A DNA stretch of 7,092 nucleotides. Source: an uncultured Brevundimonas sp. (lineage in GTDB: Bacteria; Pseudomonadota; Alphaproteobacteria; Caulobacterales; Caulobacteraceae). The DNA is taken from contig NZ_CALTWS010000141.1 of NCBI RefSeq assembly GCF_943913055.1, positions 1 to 7,092 of the forward strand, written 5' to 3'. The translations under genes were made by a program, and so were the position numbers. The notes under the pieces were generated by a model. That model was not told the origin of the DNA. It saw nothing but the letters and a program-made list of their open reading frames with translations, and made no database searches. Numbering within the stretch: position 1 is the stretch's first letter; each line of letters begins with the position of its first letter. This document shows positions 6,775 to 7,092 of this stretch, piece after piece.

Positions 6775-6797
6775 AAGGGTCGTTTCCCGATGTAAGC

Positions 6798-6817
6798 TCG
6801 CTCCGATTCCGGAGCGA
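6798..6817 (-). promoter_or_regulatory. 8-bp perfect hairpin with GANTC site in the HU leader
   Basis: TCGCTCCG (6798-6805) and CGGAGCGA (6810-6817) are exact reverse complements separated by the 4-nt loop ATTC. The loop and flanking G form GATTC (6805-6809), the recognition pattern of the CcrM cell-cycle DNA methyltransferase in many alphaproteobacteria. The element lies 23 nt upstream of the HU start codon. It has no U run after it on the minus strand (GCTTAC), so it is a poor candidate for a fliP terminator. It may be a leader-mRNA hairpin, an operator, or chance in GC-rich DNA. Confidence 0.4.
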
Positions 6818-6892
6818 TGACCGGGGGATGAGGGCGACTTTTTTCCGACAATGCAAGCGTCATCGCCGCTGTAGTGCCCGCAGGGTGGGGAT

Positions 6893-7092
6893 TTATCCCG
6901 CGCCGGATGCCCGCTGGAAGCTCTCGACCAGGCTTCCGCAGACCAGTCTCCAGCCGTCCACCAGCACAAAAAAGATCAGCTTGAACGGCAGGGAGATCAC
7001 CACCGGCGGCAGCATCATCATCCCCATGGACATGAGTACGCTGGCGACCACCAGATCGATCACAAGGAACGGAACGAAAAGAAGAAATCCGA
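6893..7092 (-). CDS. fliP: FliP, flagellar type III export apparatus protein, C-terminal 65 residues (runs off right edge)
   Basis: The minus strand is open from the window edge to a TAA at 6893-6895, encoding 65 residues. The sequence carries the conserved FliP C-terminal signature: LLFVPFLVIDLVVASVLMSM, then GMMMLPPVVISLPFKLIFF, then VLVDGWRLVCGSLVESF near the end. Two hydrophobic membrane segments are visible (about 3-20 and 28-44 of the fragment), matching the last helices of FliP. FliP forms, with FliQ and FliR, the export-gate core of the flagellar secretion system. The homologous virulence-secretion proteins (SctR/YscR/EpaP) share the VIDLxxASxLMxxGMxMxxP motif. The fliP reading is preferred because the LPFKLxxFVxVDGWxL ending is typical of the flagellar branch. 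The start and N-terminal two-thirds are outside the window. The HU gene follows on the same strand. Confidence 0.92.
   Translation of the reverse strand, partial: GFLLFVPFLVIDLVVASVLMSMGMMMLPPVVISLPFKLIFFVLVDGWRLVCGSLVESFQRASGAG

Noticed and set aside
6889..6900. GGGAT-TT-ATCCC inverted repeat over the fliP stop codon as a terminator
   Set aside because: The arms are only 5 bp with a 2-nt spacer, too tight to form an RNA hairpin, and no U run follows.
6775..6969. An N-terminal extension of HU to a start at 6969
   Set aside because: The extension overlaps the end of fliP, has no HU-like character, and the normal 92-residue HU begins at the ATG at 6774.

Overview
This window looks like a chromosomal segment of a high-GC alphaproteobacterium, most likely from the Caulobacterales (a Brevundimonas- or Caulobacter-like organism). 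That placement is an inference from the codon bias, the style of the HU protein and the gene families present. I see no mobile elements, RNA genes or CRISPR arrays, and no gene-free stretch longer than about 120 bases. It reads as core genome, not an accessory island, and I found no strong evidence of a wholly new defence or mobile system.

Block 1 (1-3471, all minus strand) is a tightly packed set of five genes. In transcription order they encode a small DUF983 zinc-ribbon membrane protein, a DASH-type cryptochrome/photolyase, a DCC-family (DUF393) thiol-disulfide oxidoreductase-like protein, a DUF427 protein, and the N-terminal 287 residues of a UbiB/ADCK (AarF, ABC1) atypical kinase that runs off the left edge. 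Gaps are 11 nt, 37 nt, a 4-nt overlap and 4 nt, which suggests one operon. A role in light, oxidative or quinone stress is plausible but inferred. The photolyase lacks the outermost tryptophan of the classical electron-transfer triad.

Block 2 (3586-6492, plus strand) is one large gene for a 968-residue exported protein with AMIN-like beta domains followed by a long TPR-like helical repeat region and an Ala/Pro-rich tail. It is divergent from block 1 across a 114-bp intergenic region. I cannot assign it a specific name.

Block 3 (6496-7092, minus strand) holds an HU-family nucleoid protein gene and, upstream of it, the 3' end of fliP (flagellar type III export apparatus). The HU gene converges on the TPR gene with only 3 nt between the stop codons. 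Its probable intrinsic terminator is a strong hairpin inside the coding sequence for the TPR protein's low-complexity C-terminal tail. The HU leader carries an 8-bp perfect hairpin whose loop region contains a GANTC (CcrM-type) site.
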